Positions 42,052-50,878 of a DNA stretch of 64,000 nt are shown piece by piece. A program made the position numbers and the translations under genes. Numbering within the stretch: the stretch's first letter is position 1; each line of letters starts with the position of its first letter. This stretch comes from Pseudomonas migulae (GTDB lineage Bacteria > Pseudomonadota > Gammaproteobacteria > Pseudomonadales > Pseudomonadaceae). The stretch is from assembly GCF_024169315.1 (NCBI RefSeq), contig NZ_JALJWR010000001.1:3894501-3958500 (forward strand). Reading direction: 5' to 3'. Under the pieces are notes generated by a model that worked only from the letters and a program-made list of their open reading frames with translations, did no database searches and was not told the origin of the DNA.

Positions 42052-43359
42052 ATGCTGACTTTCCTTGGCTTCGCCATGGTCATCACGTTCATGTTCCTGA
42101 TCATGACCAAGCGCCTGTCCGCGCTGATCGCCCTGATCATCATCCCGATCGTCTTCGCCCTGTTCGGCGGTTTTGCGCCGAAGATCGGCCCGATGATGCT
42201 CGAAGGCATCACCAAGCTCGCGCCGACCGGCGTGATGCTGATGTTCGCCATTCTCTACTTCGCCCTGATGATCGATTCCGGCCTGTTCGACCCGGCCGTG
42301 CGCAAGATCCTCAAACTGGTCAAGGGCGACCCGTTGAAGGTTTCGGTCGGCACCGCCGTACTGGCGCTCGTCGTTTCCCTTGATGGTGACGGCGCGACCA
42401 CTTACATGATCTGCGTGGCCGCCATGCTGCCGCTCTACAGCCGCATCGGCATGAGCCCGCGGATCATGGCCGGCCTGATCATCCTCGCCGGCGGCGTGAT
42501 GAACATGACCCCGTGGGGCGGCCCGACCGCCCGTGCGGCCAGTGCGCTGCACGTGGACCCTTCGGCTATCTTCGTTCCGATGATTCCGGCGATGGCTGCC
42601 GGTGTCCTGGCCATCCTCGCCATCGCTTACTTCTACGGCAAACGTGAACGTGCGCGTCTGGGTGAACTGCACCTGGTGGGTGACGAAATCGACCACAGCG
42701 AAATCAGCGTGTCGCAGTTCCCGGACGCCCGTCGTCCGAAGCTGATCTGGTTCAACGGCGCATTGACGTTCGCCCTGATGTGCACCCTGATCGCCGGCCT
42801 GTTGCCGCTGCCGGTGCTGTTCATGGTGGCCTTCAGTATTGCAATGATCGTCAACTATCCTTGCCTGCAACAGCAGAAGGATCGCGTCGCGGCTCACGCC
42901 GGTAGCGTGCTGGCGGTGGTCGGTTTGATTTTCGCGGCGGGTATCTTCACCGGTATCCTGTCGGGCACCGGCATGGTCGATGCGATGTCGAAGAGCCTGT
43001 TGGCCGTCATCCCGGATTTCCTCGGCCCGTACCTGGCCGTGATTACCGCGCTGGTGAGCATGCCGTTCACGTTCTTCATGTCGAACGACGCATTTTATTA
43101 CGGCGTGTTACCAGTACTTGCCGAAGCAGCCAGTCATTACGGTATAACCGCGGTTGAAATGGCACGTGCCTCGATCGTCGGTCAGCCCGTCCACTTGCTG
43201 AGCCCGCTGGTACCATCGACCTATTTGTTGGTGGCCCTGGCCGGTATCGACTTTGGTGACCATCAGCGCTTCACCCTGAAGTGGGCAGTGCTGGTGTGCA
43301 TGTGCATACTGGTTGCCGCGTTGCTGATGGGGATCTTTCCGCTGTTCAGCACTCTATAA
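42052..43359 (+). CDS. CitMHS family citrate/metal:proton symporter
   Basis: Inner-membrane transporter of 435 residues with about 11-12 hydrophobic helices. The family region GDGATTYMICVAAMLPLYSRIG and GGVMNMTPWGGPTARAASAL are clear signatures of CitMHS (citrate-Mg2+:H+ or citrate-Ca2+:H+). The metal preference cannot be read from sequence. A hairpin follows the stop. Confidence 0.92.
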   Translation: MLTFLGFAMVITFMFLIMTKRLSALIALIIIPIVFALFGGFAPKIGPMMLEGITKLAPTGVMLMFAILYFALMIDSGLFDPAVRKILKLVKGDPLKVSVGTAVLALVVSLDGDGATTYMICVAAMLPLYSRIGMSPRIMAGLIILAGGVMNMTPWGGPTARAASALHVDPSAIFVPMIPAMAAGVLAILAIAYFYGKRERARLGELHLVGDEIDHSEISVSQFPDARRPKLIWFNGALTFALMCTLIAGLLPLPVLFMVAFSIAMIVNYPCLQQQKDRVAAHAGSVLAVVGLIFAAGIFTGILSGTGMVDAMSKSLLAVIPDFLGPYLAVITALVSMPFTFFMSNDAFYYGVLPVLAEAASHYGITAVEMARASIVGQPVHLLSPLVPSTYLLVALAGIDFGDHQRFTLKWAVLVCMCILVAALLMGIFPLFSTL

Positions 43360-43375
43360 GCCCAAGACTCACCAA

Positions 43376-43414
43376 AACGGGTCCAGGCTTTGCTGTTTGA
43401 AGCCCGGGCCCGTT
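43376..43414 (+). terminator. Hairpin between the citrate transporter and terC
   Basis: An imperfect inverted repeat (AACGGGTCCAGGCTT at 43376-43390 against AAGCCCGGGCCCGTT at 43400-43414) with a nine-base loop, followed by TCTGGTTT. It may terminate the transporter mRNA; the T tract is weak. Confidence 0.5.
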
Positions 43415-43444
43415 CTGGTTTAACACTCGCTCAAAGGAATACAC

Positions 43445-44212
43445 ATGGAATGGCTGACCAACCCTGAAATCTGGGTTGCCTTCTTTACCCTGACCGCCCT
43501 GGAAATCGTCCTGGGTATCGATAACATCATCATGATTTCGATCCTGGTCAGCCGCATGCCCAAACACATGCAGGCGCGCACCCGAATCTTCGGTCTGGCG
43601 CTGGCCATGATCACGCGGATTCTGTTGCTGCTGTCGATCACCTGGGTCATGCGCCTCACCGCAGACCTGTTCGAAGTGTTCGGCCAGGGTATTTCCGGGC
43701 GAGACCTGATCCTGTTCTTCGGTGGTCTGTTCCTGCTGTGGAAGAGCTCGCAAGAGATGTACCACGCGCTGGAAGGTGAAGATGAAACCCATGAAGAGCC
43801 GGGCGGCAAGGGCGGCAGCTTCATCTACACCATCATCCAGATCGCGATCATCGACATCGTGTTCTCGCTGGACTCGGTGATCACCGCCGTCGGCATGGTC
43901 TCCCACGTTCCGGTCATGGTCGCGGCAATCATCGTGGCAGTGCTGGTGATGATGTGGGCTTCGGGCACCATCAGCGAGTTCATCGACAAGCACCCGTCGC
44001 TGAAGATGCTGGCGCTGTCGTTCCTGTTGATCGTCGGTACCGTGCTGATTGCCGAATCCCTGGACGTGCACGTGCCAAAAGGCTACGTCTACTTCGCCAT
44101 GGCGTTCTCGTTGGCGGTGGAAGCCATCAACATCAAGATGCGCACCGCGATGGCGAAAAAGAAAAAACAGCAGGATCCTGTGAAACTGCGCAAGGATATT
44201 CCGGGGCAGTAA
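43445..44212 (+). CDS. TerC family membrane protein
   Basis: Integral membrane protein of 255 residues with seven hydrophobic helices. The family motifs LEIVLGIDNIIMISIL and IIDIVFSLDSVITAVGMV carry the paired Asp residues of TerC proteins, which are linked to metal ion (Mn) export and tellurite resistance. The C-terminus is lysine-rich and cytoplasmic. A clear terminator follows. I looked for a yybP-ykoY manganese riboswitch upstream and did not find one. Confidence 0.92.
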   Translation: MEWLTNPEIWVAFFTLTALEIVLGIDNIIMISILVSRMPKHMQARTRIFGLALAMITRILLLLSITWVMRLTADLFEVFGQGISGRDLILFFGGLFLLWKSSQEMYHALEGEDETHEEPGGKGGSFIYTIIQIAIIDIVFSLDSVITAVGMVSHVPVMVAAIIVAVLVMMWASGTISEFIDKHPSLKMLALSFLLIVGTVLIAESLDVHVPKGYVYFAMAFSLAVEAINIKMRTAMAKKKKQQDPVKLRKDIPGQ

Positions 44213-44233
44213 CCCGAATGCTGTGCTGACAAG

Positions 44234-44259
44234 AAAGGAGCCTTCGGGCTCCTTTTTCA
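44234..44259 (+). terminator. Rho-independent terminator after terC
   Basis: AAAGGAGCC (44234-44242), TTCG tetraloop, GGCTCCTTT (44247-44255) and TT. A classic hairpin with a T run. Confidence 0.93.
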
Positions 44260-44427
44260 TTGTCCGCATCAAATTGTTTTCATGACAGTTTTGTTTCAAT
44301 CGCCTCTTTAGCTATGCGATGCTGGCGCCCAGACCGTTAGCCAACTACAGCTTAAGTACACAACGTAGAAAGTCGCGCGGCACCGTCAACTTGCCCCTTT
44401 GGGGCGCTACCACCACAGGGGGCCCGT

Positions 44428-46086
44428 ATGCTCACCCTGCTCAATTTGTTATCGGCCGTGGCCTTGTTGATCTGGGGCACGCACATCGTCCGAACCGGCA
44501 TCCTGCGGGTCTACGGTTCCAACTTGCGCCATGTGATCGGCCAGAACATGTCCAAGCGCTGGCTGGCGTTCATCGCCGGCATCGTGGTGACCGCCATGGT
44601 CCAGAGCAGCAACGCCACCGCCATGCTCGTCACGTCTTTTGTCGGTCAGGGCCTGATGGCGCTGATGCCGGCACTGGCAACCATGCTCGGCGCCGATGTG
44701 GGTACGGCGCTGATGGCGCGGGTCCTGACCTTCGATCTGTCATGGCTGTCGCCGTTGCTGATTTTCCTCGGGGTGATTTTCTTCTTGTCGCGCAAACAGA
44801 CGCGGCTCGGGCAGATGGGCCGCGTCAGTATCGGCCTGGGGCTGATCATTCTGGCGCTGCAACTGATTGTCGAAGCGGCTGCGCCGATCACCCACGCCCA
44901 AGGGGTCAAGGTGATTTTCGCCTCGTTGACCGGCGACATCCTGCTCGACGCCCTGGTCGGCGCGTTATTTGCGATGATTTCCTACTCCAGCCTGGCCGCC
45001 GTCCTGCTGACCGCGACCCTGGCCGGCGCCAGTGTGATCAGCTTGCCCGTGGCCATCGGCCTGGTGATCGGCGCCAACATCGGCAGCGGCATTCTGGCGT
45101 TCATGAGCACCAGCATGCAGAACGCTGCAGGCCGTCAGGTGGCGCTGGGGAGCCTGCTATACAAGCTGATCGGCCTGTTGCTGATCATTCCGGTGCTCGA
45201 CCCGCTTGTGCACTGGATCGACAGTCTGGATTTCAGCCCGCAGGAAATGGTCATCGGCTTCCACCTGCTCTACAACACCGTGCGTTGCCTGATCCTGCTA
45301 CCCAGCGTCGGGCCGATGGCCAGGCTCTGTGCGTGGCTGCTGCCGGAGCGGCCGGAAATCAACGGCACCACCAAGCCACGGCATCTTGACCCGACGGCAT
45401 TGGTGACCCCCAGCCTGGCGCTGGCCAACGCCGCCCGGGAAACCCTGCGCATCGGCGACCTGATCGACAACATGCTCGAAGCCATGCTCGACGTGCTGCG
45501 CGGCAAACAAACTGCGGTCACCCAGGAAATGCGCCGCCTGACCGATGACGTGGAAGCACTCTACAGTTCGATCAAACTCTATCTGGCACAGATGCCTCGC
45601 GAAGACCTTAGCGAACACGACAGTCGGCGCTGGGCGGAAATCATCGAACTGGCGATCAACCTCAAACTCGCCAGCGACCTGATCGAGCGCATGCTGCGCA
45701 AGGTGCAACAGCAGAAAACCTCGCAGCGCCGGTCTTTTTCCGAAGTCGGTCTGGACGAATTGGCGGGGTTGCACAGCCAGCTGATTTCCAATTTGCGTCT
45801 GGGATTGTCGGTGTTTCTCAGCGCCGACAAGGAAAGTGCTCGCCAGTTGTTGCGTGAGAAACGTCGCTTTCGCGCGCAGGAACGCCGCTTGGCCCACGCT
45901 CATGTCAGCCGGTTGCAACGCAAGATCGTGCAGAGTATCGAGACCAGTTCGTTGCACCTAGAGCTGATCGCCGACATGAAACGCCTGAATTCGTTGTTCT
46001 GCAGCAGTGCGTATGTGGTGCTGGAAACGTCTGACACCGGTGCGCTCATCGTCGATGATTTGGCTGACATCACACATTCGCCTTGA
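44428..46086 (+). CDS. Na/Pi cotransporter family protein
   Basis: Protein of 552 residues. The N-terminal 300 residues are two Na_Pi_cotrans repeats with the QSSNATAMLVTSFVGQGL and YSSLAAVLLTATLA motifs in hydrophobic helices. The C-terminal 200 residues are helical and PhoU-like (EETLRIGDLIDNMLEAMLDVL onward). It is probably a sodium-coupled phosphate carrier or exporter (YjbB/NptA-like). The start is preceded by about 215 bases with a CTTTGGGG stretch but no certain promoter. Confidence 0.9.
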   Translation: MLTLLNLLSAVALLIWGTHIVRTGILRVYGSNLRHVIGQNMSKRWLAFIAGIVVTAMVQSSNATAMLVTSFVGQGLMALMPALATMLGADVGTALMARVLTFDLSWLSPLLIFLGVIFFLSRKQTRLGQMGRVSIGLGLIILALQLIVEAAAPITHAQGVKVIFASLTGDILLDALVGALFAMISYSSLAAVLLTATLAGASVISLPVAIGLVIGANIGSGILAFMSTSMQNAAGRQVALGSLLYKLIGLLLIIPVLDPLVHWIDSLDFSPQEMVIGFHLLYNTVRCLILLPSVGPMARLCAWLLPERPEINGTTKPRHLDPTALVTPSLALANAARETLRIGDLIDNMLEAMLDVLRGKQTAVTQEMRRLTDDVEALYSSIKLYLAQMPREDLSEHDSRRWAEIIELAINLKLASDLIERMLRKVQQQKTSQRRSFSEVGLDELAGLHSQLISNLRLGLSVFLSADKESARQLLREKRRFRAQERRLAHAHVSRLQRKIVQSIETSSLHLELIADMKRLNSLFCSSAYVVLETSDTGALIVDDLADITHSP

Positions 46087-46124
46087 ACGTCTGGCAGTGT
46101 GGTCAGTCAGTAACAATGGTTCAG

Positions 46125-46241
46125 CCTTCAGGCCGCTATCGCGGGCAAGCCCGCTCCCACAGTGATCTTTGGTGTAATCAGAATTGTGTCCGACCAAGAT
46201 CACCTGTGGGAGCGGGCTTGCCCGCGATAGCGGCCTGAAGG
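46125..46241. repeat. REP pair with 38-bp perfect arms
   Basis: 46125-46162 and 46204-46241 are perfect inverted repeats of 38 bases, each holding a full REP (GCGGGCAAGCCCGCTCCCAC). After one unpaired base another seven match. It lies 39 bases before the M16 peptidase gene, so its hairpin would lie in or near the leader of that mRNA. Confidence 0.92.
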
Positions 46242-46279
46242 ACGCCACGGATCTCCGATTGATTGCCTGGAAGCATGCT

Positions 46280-47656
46280 ATGCGTTGTTTGTTGTTCGCC
46301 TGCCTGTTGCTCGGATCACTGCCTTCGTTTGCCCTGGATCGCTTTCAGGTCGAGGGCTATACCCTGCCCAACGGCCTGCAAATGCTGCTCAAACCCGGCA
46401 CCGAACGCGGGCATGTGGCCATTCGGCTGGTGGTCGGCATCGGCATCGATGATTTCAGCTGCGCCGACAAGGAACTGCCGCACCTGCTCGAACACCTGCT
46501 GTTCAGCGGCATCGACGCCACCGGCGAAGGCGGTCTGGAAGAACGCATGCAGGCGCTCGGCGGCGAGTGGAACGCGTACACCAGCAACGCCGACACCACG
46601 TTCGTCATCGAGGCGCCGGCGAAAAACCAGCGCAAGGTCCTCGACCTGCTGCTGGCGCTGCTGACCCAGACCCGAATCGACGACAACGCCATCAACGCCG
46701 CCAAACAGGTGGTCGAGCGCGAGGACGGCGGCCATTACTCACACCTGCAACGCTGGCTGGATCGTCAGGACGTGGGCCACACGGCGAGCAATCAGCTGGC
46801 GGTGGAATTGGGCCTCAAGTGCCCGGAGCGGGCCGAGGTGGATCACCTGACCCGCGAACAACTGGAGACGACCCGCAAGGCCTGGTATGCGCCGAACAAC
46901 ATGACACTGATCATGGTCGGCGACCTCGACCGCTTGCTGCCGGCCTATCTGGAACGGGCCTGGGGCGCACTCCAGGCGGTTGACCCGAGCGAGCATCCGC
47001 CGCTGCCGCAAATCCAGGCCAGCGCGGCCCATGAGCGTACGTTGAGTCACGGCTTTGTCGGCGGTGGAGCGAAGTTACACTGGCTGGTGCCGGAACCGGT
47101 GCTGGAAGACCAGCACGACGAAACCTTCGACCTGCTCAAGGACTATCTGGACTGGGCGCTCTATCGCCAGTTGCGCCTGGCGCACAGTCTGTCCTACGGG
47201 CCCTCTGCCGAACGAGAGGTGTTTGGCGGCGTGGGTTTCATGAGCCTCAACGCCGACCTTGAGCGCGACGATGTGCCCGAGGCCGAGCAAGTACTGGATG
47301 AGTTGAAGGCCGACTTGCTCAAGAACGGCCTGGACGCCGACACCTTCAACCGCCTCAAGCAGGCCGCCATTGCCCGTCAGGCCTGGGCTGTGCAAGGTAA
47401 CAGCGCTGTGGCCGATTACTACTGGAGCGCGCTGGGGGACTACGAGGAGGGGCGTTTCGCTGACCCGGCCAGGGAGCTGCAGGGCGTGACGCTGGCAGAG
47501 GCCAACAAGGCCATGCGTGAGTTGCTGTTGCAACCGGGCTATCTGCGGATCGAGAAGCCGTTGATGAGTTATGACCAGGTGATGTGGGCGATCGCCGGGG
47601 TGTTCGCTTTGATTGTGCTCGGGCTGTTGGCGTGGCGTGTTCATCGCAGACGATAA
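46280..47656 (+). CDS. M16 family metallopeptidase, membrane-anchored
   Basis: Zinc protease-like protein of 458 residues. The signal sequence (MRCLLFACLLLGSLPSFA) precedes the inverted zinc motif HLLEH (His68, Glu71, His72), and a Glu near 148 (VVEREDGG) is the third ligand. An M16 C-terminal-type domain follows (about 180-420). A final hydrophobic helix (WAIAGVFALIVLGLLAWRV) plus RRR anchors it. Both halves are short, so it is one chain of two M16 domains, not the 900-residue pitrilysin form. The start was chosen after the upstream REP; an upstream in-frame start would translate the REP. Confidence 0.88.
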   Translation: MRCLLFACLLLGSLPSFALDRFQVEGYTLPNGLQMLLKPGTERGHVAIRLVVGIGIDDFSCADKELPHLLEHLLFSGIDATGEGGLEERMQALGGEWNAYTSNADTTFVIEAPAKNQRKVLDLLLALLTQTRIDDNAINAAKQVVEREDGGHYSHLQRWLDRQDVGHTASNQLAVELGLKCPERAEVDHLTREQLETTRKAWYAPNNMTLIMVGDLDRLLPAYLERAWGALQAVDPSEHPPLPQIQASAAHERTLSHGFVGGGAKLHWLVPEPVLEDQHDETFDLLKDYLDWALYRQLRLAHSLSYGPSAEREVFGGVGFMSLNADLERDDVPEAEQVLDELKADLLKNGLDADTFNRLKQAAIARQAWAVQGNSAVADYYWSALGDYEEGRFADPARELQGVTLAEANKAMRELLLQPGYLRIEKPLMSYDQVMWAIAGVFALIVLGLLAWRVHRRR

Positions 47657-47662
47657 CCAATC

Positions 47663-47790
47663 CCCTGTGGCTGCGTATGCTGTTCACTTGAGAAAATCAT
47701 CAGGCTGGCAACAAATCCCCTCGCCACAGTAAGATTTCCAATCCGGGTTTTGTATTTGGCCAAAGTGACCGGGCGCCCTCGCCACAGCGC
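47663..47790. repeat. Degraded REP elements, second family
   Basis: Fragments CCCCTGTGGC, AAATCCCCTCGCCACAG (47713-47729) and CCCTCGCCACAGCG resemble the GTGGCGAGGGGATTT family of the 36.5-kb pair, in a broken form. They fill the gap before the DUF5924 gene. Confidence 0.5.
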
Positions 47791-47845
47791 CCTCCTCAGC
47801 GGTAACCTGTCGGGGATTTTTCCCACGACTATTGTGAATCGCCGA

Positions 47846-48874
47846 ATGCCTACCCTGACCTTGTTCGTACAGCGCATCCTCGAATTGATGAAGCGCTACC
47901 CAGGGGTCATTGCGCTCGGCGGTTTCATCTCGGGGGTCGGCAGCTTCATGCTGGTGGATCGTCAGCAAGGCCTGGCGACCTGGATCACCATTATCATGGT
48001 GATCAGCTGGATCTGGCTGATGCTGGAAAACAGCCTCACCCAGCTCTTCACCCGGATCTTCAAACGGGAAATTCCCCAGCCGTTGCTGCGTTACGCCACG
48101 CAGATGATCCACCAGGAAAGTCTGTTTTTCGTCCTGCCGTTCTTTCTCATCACCACCACGTGGAACAGCGGACAGCTGTTTTTCACCGGGCTGCTGGGCA
48201 TCGCCGCGCTGATTTCCATCACCGACCCGCTCTACTACAAATGGCTGGCGCCCCGGCGCTGGGCGTTCCTGGCGCTGCACACGCTGACGCTGTTTGCCGC
48301 GCTGCTGACCGCCCTGCCCGTCATCCTGCACCTGACCACGTCCCAGAGTTTCAAACTGGCCCTGGGTACGGCCGTCGTTTTGTCGTTCCCGAGCCTGGCG
48401 TCGATCTTCCCGATCCGGACGGTGCGCAACGCGCTGGCCATTCTGAGCATCACCGTCGGCATTGGTGGCGTGGGTTGGGTGCTGCGCTCGTGGGTGCCGC
48501 CAGCCACGCTGTGGATGACCGATGTCGCGATCAGCACCCAGATGCAGGACCGCACGCCTGGCAAGAGTCTGGAAGAAGTCAGCGCCGAGCAGATCCGTGG
48601 CGACGGCCTGTACGCCTACACGGCGATCAACGCGCCGCGCGGTCTGGACGAGCGGATTTACCATGTCTGGCAGTTCAACGGTAAAGAAGTCGACCGCATC
48701 GCCCTGGACATCCACGGCGGGCGCAAGGAAGGCTATCGCGCCTGGACCCACAAGCAGAACTTCCCCGGTAACCCGGCGGGCAAGTGGCAGGTGCGGGTGC
48801 TGACCGAGGACGGCCAGTTGATCGGTGTGTTGCGCTTCACGATCACGGACAGCACACCGACCAAAGAAAAGTAA
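47846..48874 (+). CDS. DUF5924/DUF2914 membrane protein
   Basis: A 342-residue protein with several hydrophobic helices in its first 215 residues (for example ALGGFISGVGSFMLVD, TWITIIMVISWIWLM and SLFFVLPFFLITTTW), and a soluble C-terminal domain (about 240-335) of the DUF2914 type (YHVWQFNGKEVDRIALDIHGG ... GYRAWTHKQNFPGNPAGKWQVRVL). The function is unknown. It is followed at 54 bases by the MCE operon, so it could be a linked envelope protein; that is inference. Confidence 0.8.
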   Translation: MPTLTLFVQRILELMKRYPGVIALGGFISGVGSFMLVDRQQGLATWITIIMVISWIWLMLENSLTQLFTRIFKREIPQPLLRYATQMIHQESLFFVLPFFLITTTWNSGQLFFTGLLGIAALISITDPLYYKWLAPRRWAFLALHTLTLFAALLTALPVILHLTTSQSFKLALGTAVVLSFPSLASIFPIRTVRNALAILSITVGIGGVGWVLRSWVPPATLWMTDVAISTQMQDRTPGKSLEEVSAEQIRGDGLYAYTAINAPRGLDERIYHVWQFNGKEVDRIALDIHGGRKEGYRAWTHKQNFPGNPAGKWQVRVLTEDGQLIGVLRFTITDSTPTKEK

Positions 48875-48928
48875 TGCGGTTCGTGCTATTACGTAGTTCT
48901 GCGTAACAGCCGAACAAGCACGGAGCTT

Positions 48929-50077
48929 ATGACCAGCAGCACAATGCCCGGCAGTGCCTTGATGGACACTTCGCACACCCCTGCGCAATTGCGGGTCACG
49001 GGTGACTGGACGCTCGCCCATTACGCCGATCTCAAGGCGTTGTGCGAAAAGCTCCGCGGCCAATACGACGACAAAACCCACATCGACCTTAACAGCCTCG
49101 GTGCGCTCGACACCGCCGGCGCCTCGCTGTTGGTGGAATTGCTCGGTTCGGACCGGCTGGGCAAGTCCGCCGAACATCCCGACTGCACCTTGTCCGTCGC
49201 CGATCGTGCGTTATTGCAGACCGTTTATTGCTCGATGACCGACTTCTGCGTGCCGATCAAGGAACCGGAAATCGGCGTCGGCATTCAACTGCTGACGCGC
49301 ATTGGCCGGGCGGTGGATGCTGTTTGGCAGGACACCCTGCAACTGCTGGGATTCGTCGGCCTGATCCTGGAAACCATCGCCCGCGGCCTGTTCCGTCCCA
49401 AACGCTGGCGCATCACGCCAATGGTTGCGCACATCGAGCAGACCGGCCTCGACGCCGCACCCATCGTAGCCCTGCTGACGTTTCTGGTGGGCGCTGTCGT
49501 GGCGTTTCTCGGGGCGACGGTGCTGCAGAGTTTCGGTGCGAGCATTTTCACCGTGGACCTGGTGGCGTTCTCCTTCCTGCGCGAATTCGGCGTGCTGCTC
49601 ACCGCCATCCTGATGGCCGGGCGAACCGCCAGTGCGTTTACCGCGCAGATCGGCTCGATGAAGGCCAATGAAGAGATCGATGCCATTCGCACCCTCGGCC
49701 TCGACCCGATGGAGTTGCTGGTGGTGCCGCGCGTGCTCGCGCTGCTGGTGGCGCTGCCGATGCTGACCTTTCTGGCGATGCTGTCGGGGATTGTCGGCGG
49801 TGGCGTGGTGTGCGCCGTGGCGCTGGATATCTCGCCGGCCATGTTCCTCTCGCTGCTGCAAACCGACATCGGCGTTCAGCACTTTTTGGTGGGCATCGTC
49901 AAAGCGCCGATCTTTGCGTTCCTCATCGCCGCCATTGGTTGCCTTGAAGGCTTCAAGGTCAGTGGCAGCGCCGAGTCTGTGGGGGCGCACACCACGTCGA
50001 GTGTGGTGCAGTCGATTTTCGTGGTGATCGTGCTCGACGCCGTGGCCGCGTTGTTTTTCATGGAGATGGGCTGGTGA
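48929..50077 (+). CDS. MlaE-type ABC permease with fused STAS domain
   Basis: Protein of 382 residues. The first 115 residues are an STAS-like domain (LRVTGDWTLAHYADLKALCEKL ... DLNSLGALDTAGASLLVELL), and the rest is a MlaE permease (DUF140) with about five to six helices and the family segment GRTASAFTAQIGSMKANEEIDAIRTLGLDP. In E. coli STAS (MlaB) and MlaE are separate. It is the first gene of a four-gene operon with ATPase, MCE protein and lipoprotein, and overlaps the ATPase gene by four bases. Confidence 0.92.
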   Translation: MTSSTMPGSALMDTSHTPAQLRVTGDWTLAHYADLKALCEKLRGQYDDKTHIDLNSLGALDTAGASLLVELLGSDRLGKSAEHPDCTLSVADRALLQTVYCSMTDFCVPIKEPEIGVGIQLLTRIGRAVDAVWQDTLQLLGFVGLILETIARGLFRPKRWRITPMVAHIEQTGLDAAPIVALLTFLVGAVVAFLGATVLQSFGASIFTVDLVAFSFLREFGVLLTAILMAGRTASAFTAQIGSMKANEEIDAIRTLGLDPMELLVVPRVLALLVALPMLTFLAMLSGIVGGGVVCAVALDISPAMFLSLLQTDIGVQHFLVGIVKAPIFAFLIAAIGCLEGFKVSGSAESVGAHTTSSVVQSIFVVIVLDAVAALFFMEMGW

Positions 50078-50877
50078 GTCGTCTACCCCGAGCGCCCTCC
50101 GAGGCGGTGATCGAAGTCCGTGGGCTGTGCAATCGTTTTGGCCGCCAGAGCGTGCACGAGAACCTCGACCTGGATCTGTACAAGGGCGAAATCCTGGCCG
50201 TGGTCGGCGGTTCCGGCAGCGGCAAATCGGTGCTGCTGCGCAGCATTGTCGGCTTGCGCCAGCCCAGTGACGGGGTGGTGAAGGTCTTTGGCAAGAACCT
50301 CCCGACGCTGTCCGAACACGAGCGCTCGATGGTCGAACGGCGCTTCGGTGTGCTGTTTCAGAAAGGCGCCCTGTTCTCTTCGCTGACCGTGACCGAAAAC
50401 GTGGCCCTGCCCCTGATCGAACACGCTGGCCTGAGCCGCAACGATGCCGAACACCTGGCGGCGGTCAAACTGGCGTTGGCCGGGCTACCACTGTCGGCGG
50501 CAGACAAGTACCCCGCTTCGCTGTCCGGCGGGATGATCAAGCGCGCGGCACTGGCCCGTGCGCTGGCGCTGGACCCGGACATCCTGTTTCTCGACGAACC
50601 CACCGCCGGCCTCGACCCGATCGGCGCGGCGGCTTTCGATCAGTTGATCCTGACCCTGCGCGATGCGTTGGGTTTGAGTGTGTTTCTGGTGACCCACGAC
50701 CTCGACACGCTCTACACCATCACCGACCGCGTGGCGGTGCTGGCGCAGAAGAAAGTGCTGGTGGCGGACGCCATCGACAGGGTCTCGGAAACCGACGACC
50801 CGTGGATTCACGAATACTTCCATGGCCCTCGCGGCCGCGCGGCGCTGACGGCCGCTCAACAGTTGAATGAGGTCTGA
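50074..50877 (+). CDS. ABC transporter ATPase, MlaF type
   Basis: ATP-binding subunit of 267 residues. The GTG start overlaps the permease stop. Walker A GGSGSGKSVLLRS (about 47-59), the signature LSGGMIKRAALARALAL, Walker B DILFLDEPTAGLDP and the switch His in VTHD are all present. It powers phospholipid transport with the permease and MCE protein. Confidence 0.94.
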   Translation: MSRLPRAPSEAVIEVRGLCNRFGRQSVHENLDLDLYKGEILAVVGGSGSGKSVLLRSIVGLRQPSDGVVKVFGKNLPTLSEHERSMVERRFGVLFQKGALFSSLTVTENVALPLIEHAGLSRNDAEHLAAVKLALAGLPLSAADKYPASLSGGMIKRAALARALALDPDILFLDEPTAGLDPIGAAAFDQLILTLRDALGLSVFLVTHDLDTLYTITDRVAVLAQKKVLVADAIDRVSETDDPWIHEYFHGPRGRAALTAAQQLNEV

Positions 50878-50878
50878 C

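Noticed and set aside
43360..43444. Possible yybP-ykoY manganese riboswitch before terC
   Set aside because: The gap is short and holds only a simple imperfect hairpin; the conserved riboswitch core sequences are missing.
46184..46279. N-terminal extension of the M16 peptidase across the REP
   Set aside because: The extension translates REP DNA (GSGLARDSG) and removes the signal peptide from the N-terminus.
48155..48170. CCACGTGGAACA, resembling parS
   Set aside because: Only one half of the palindrome matches; the left half lacks TGTT, so it is unlikely to bind ParB well.
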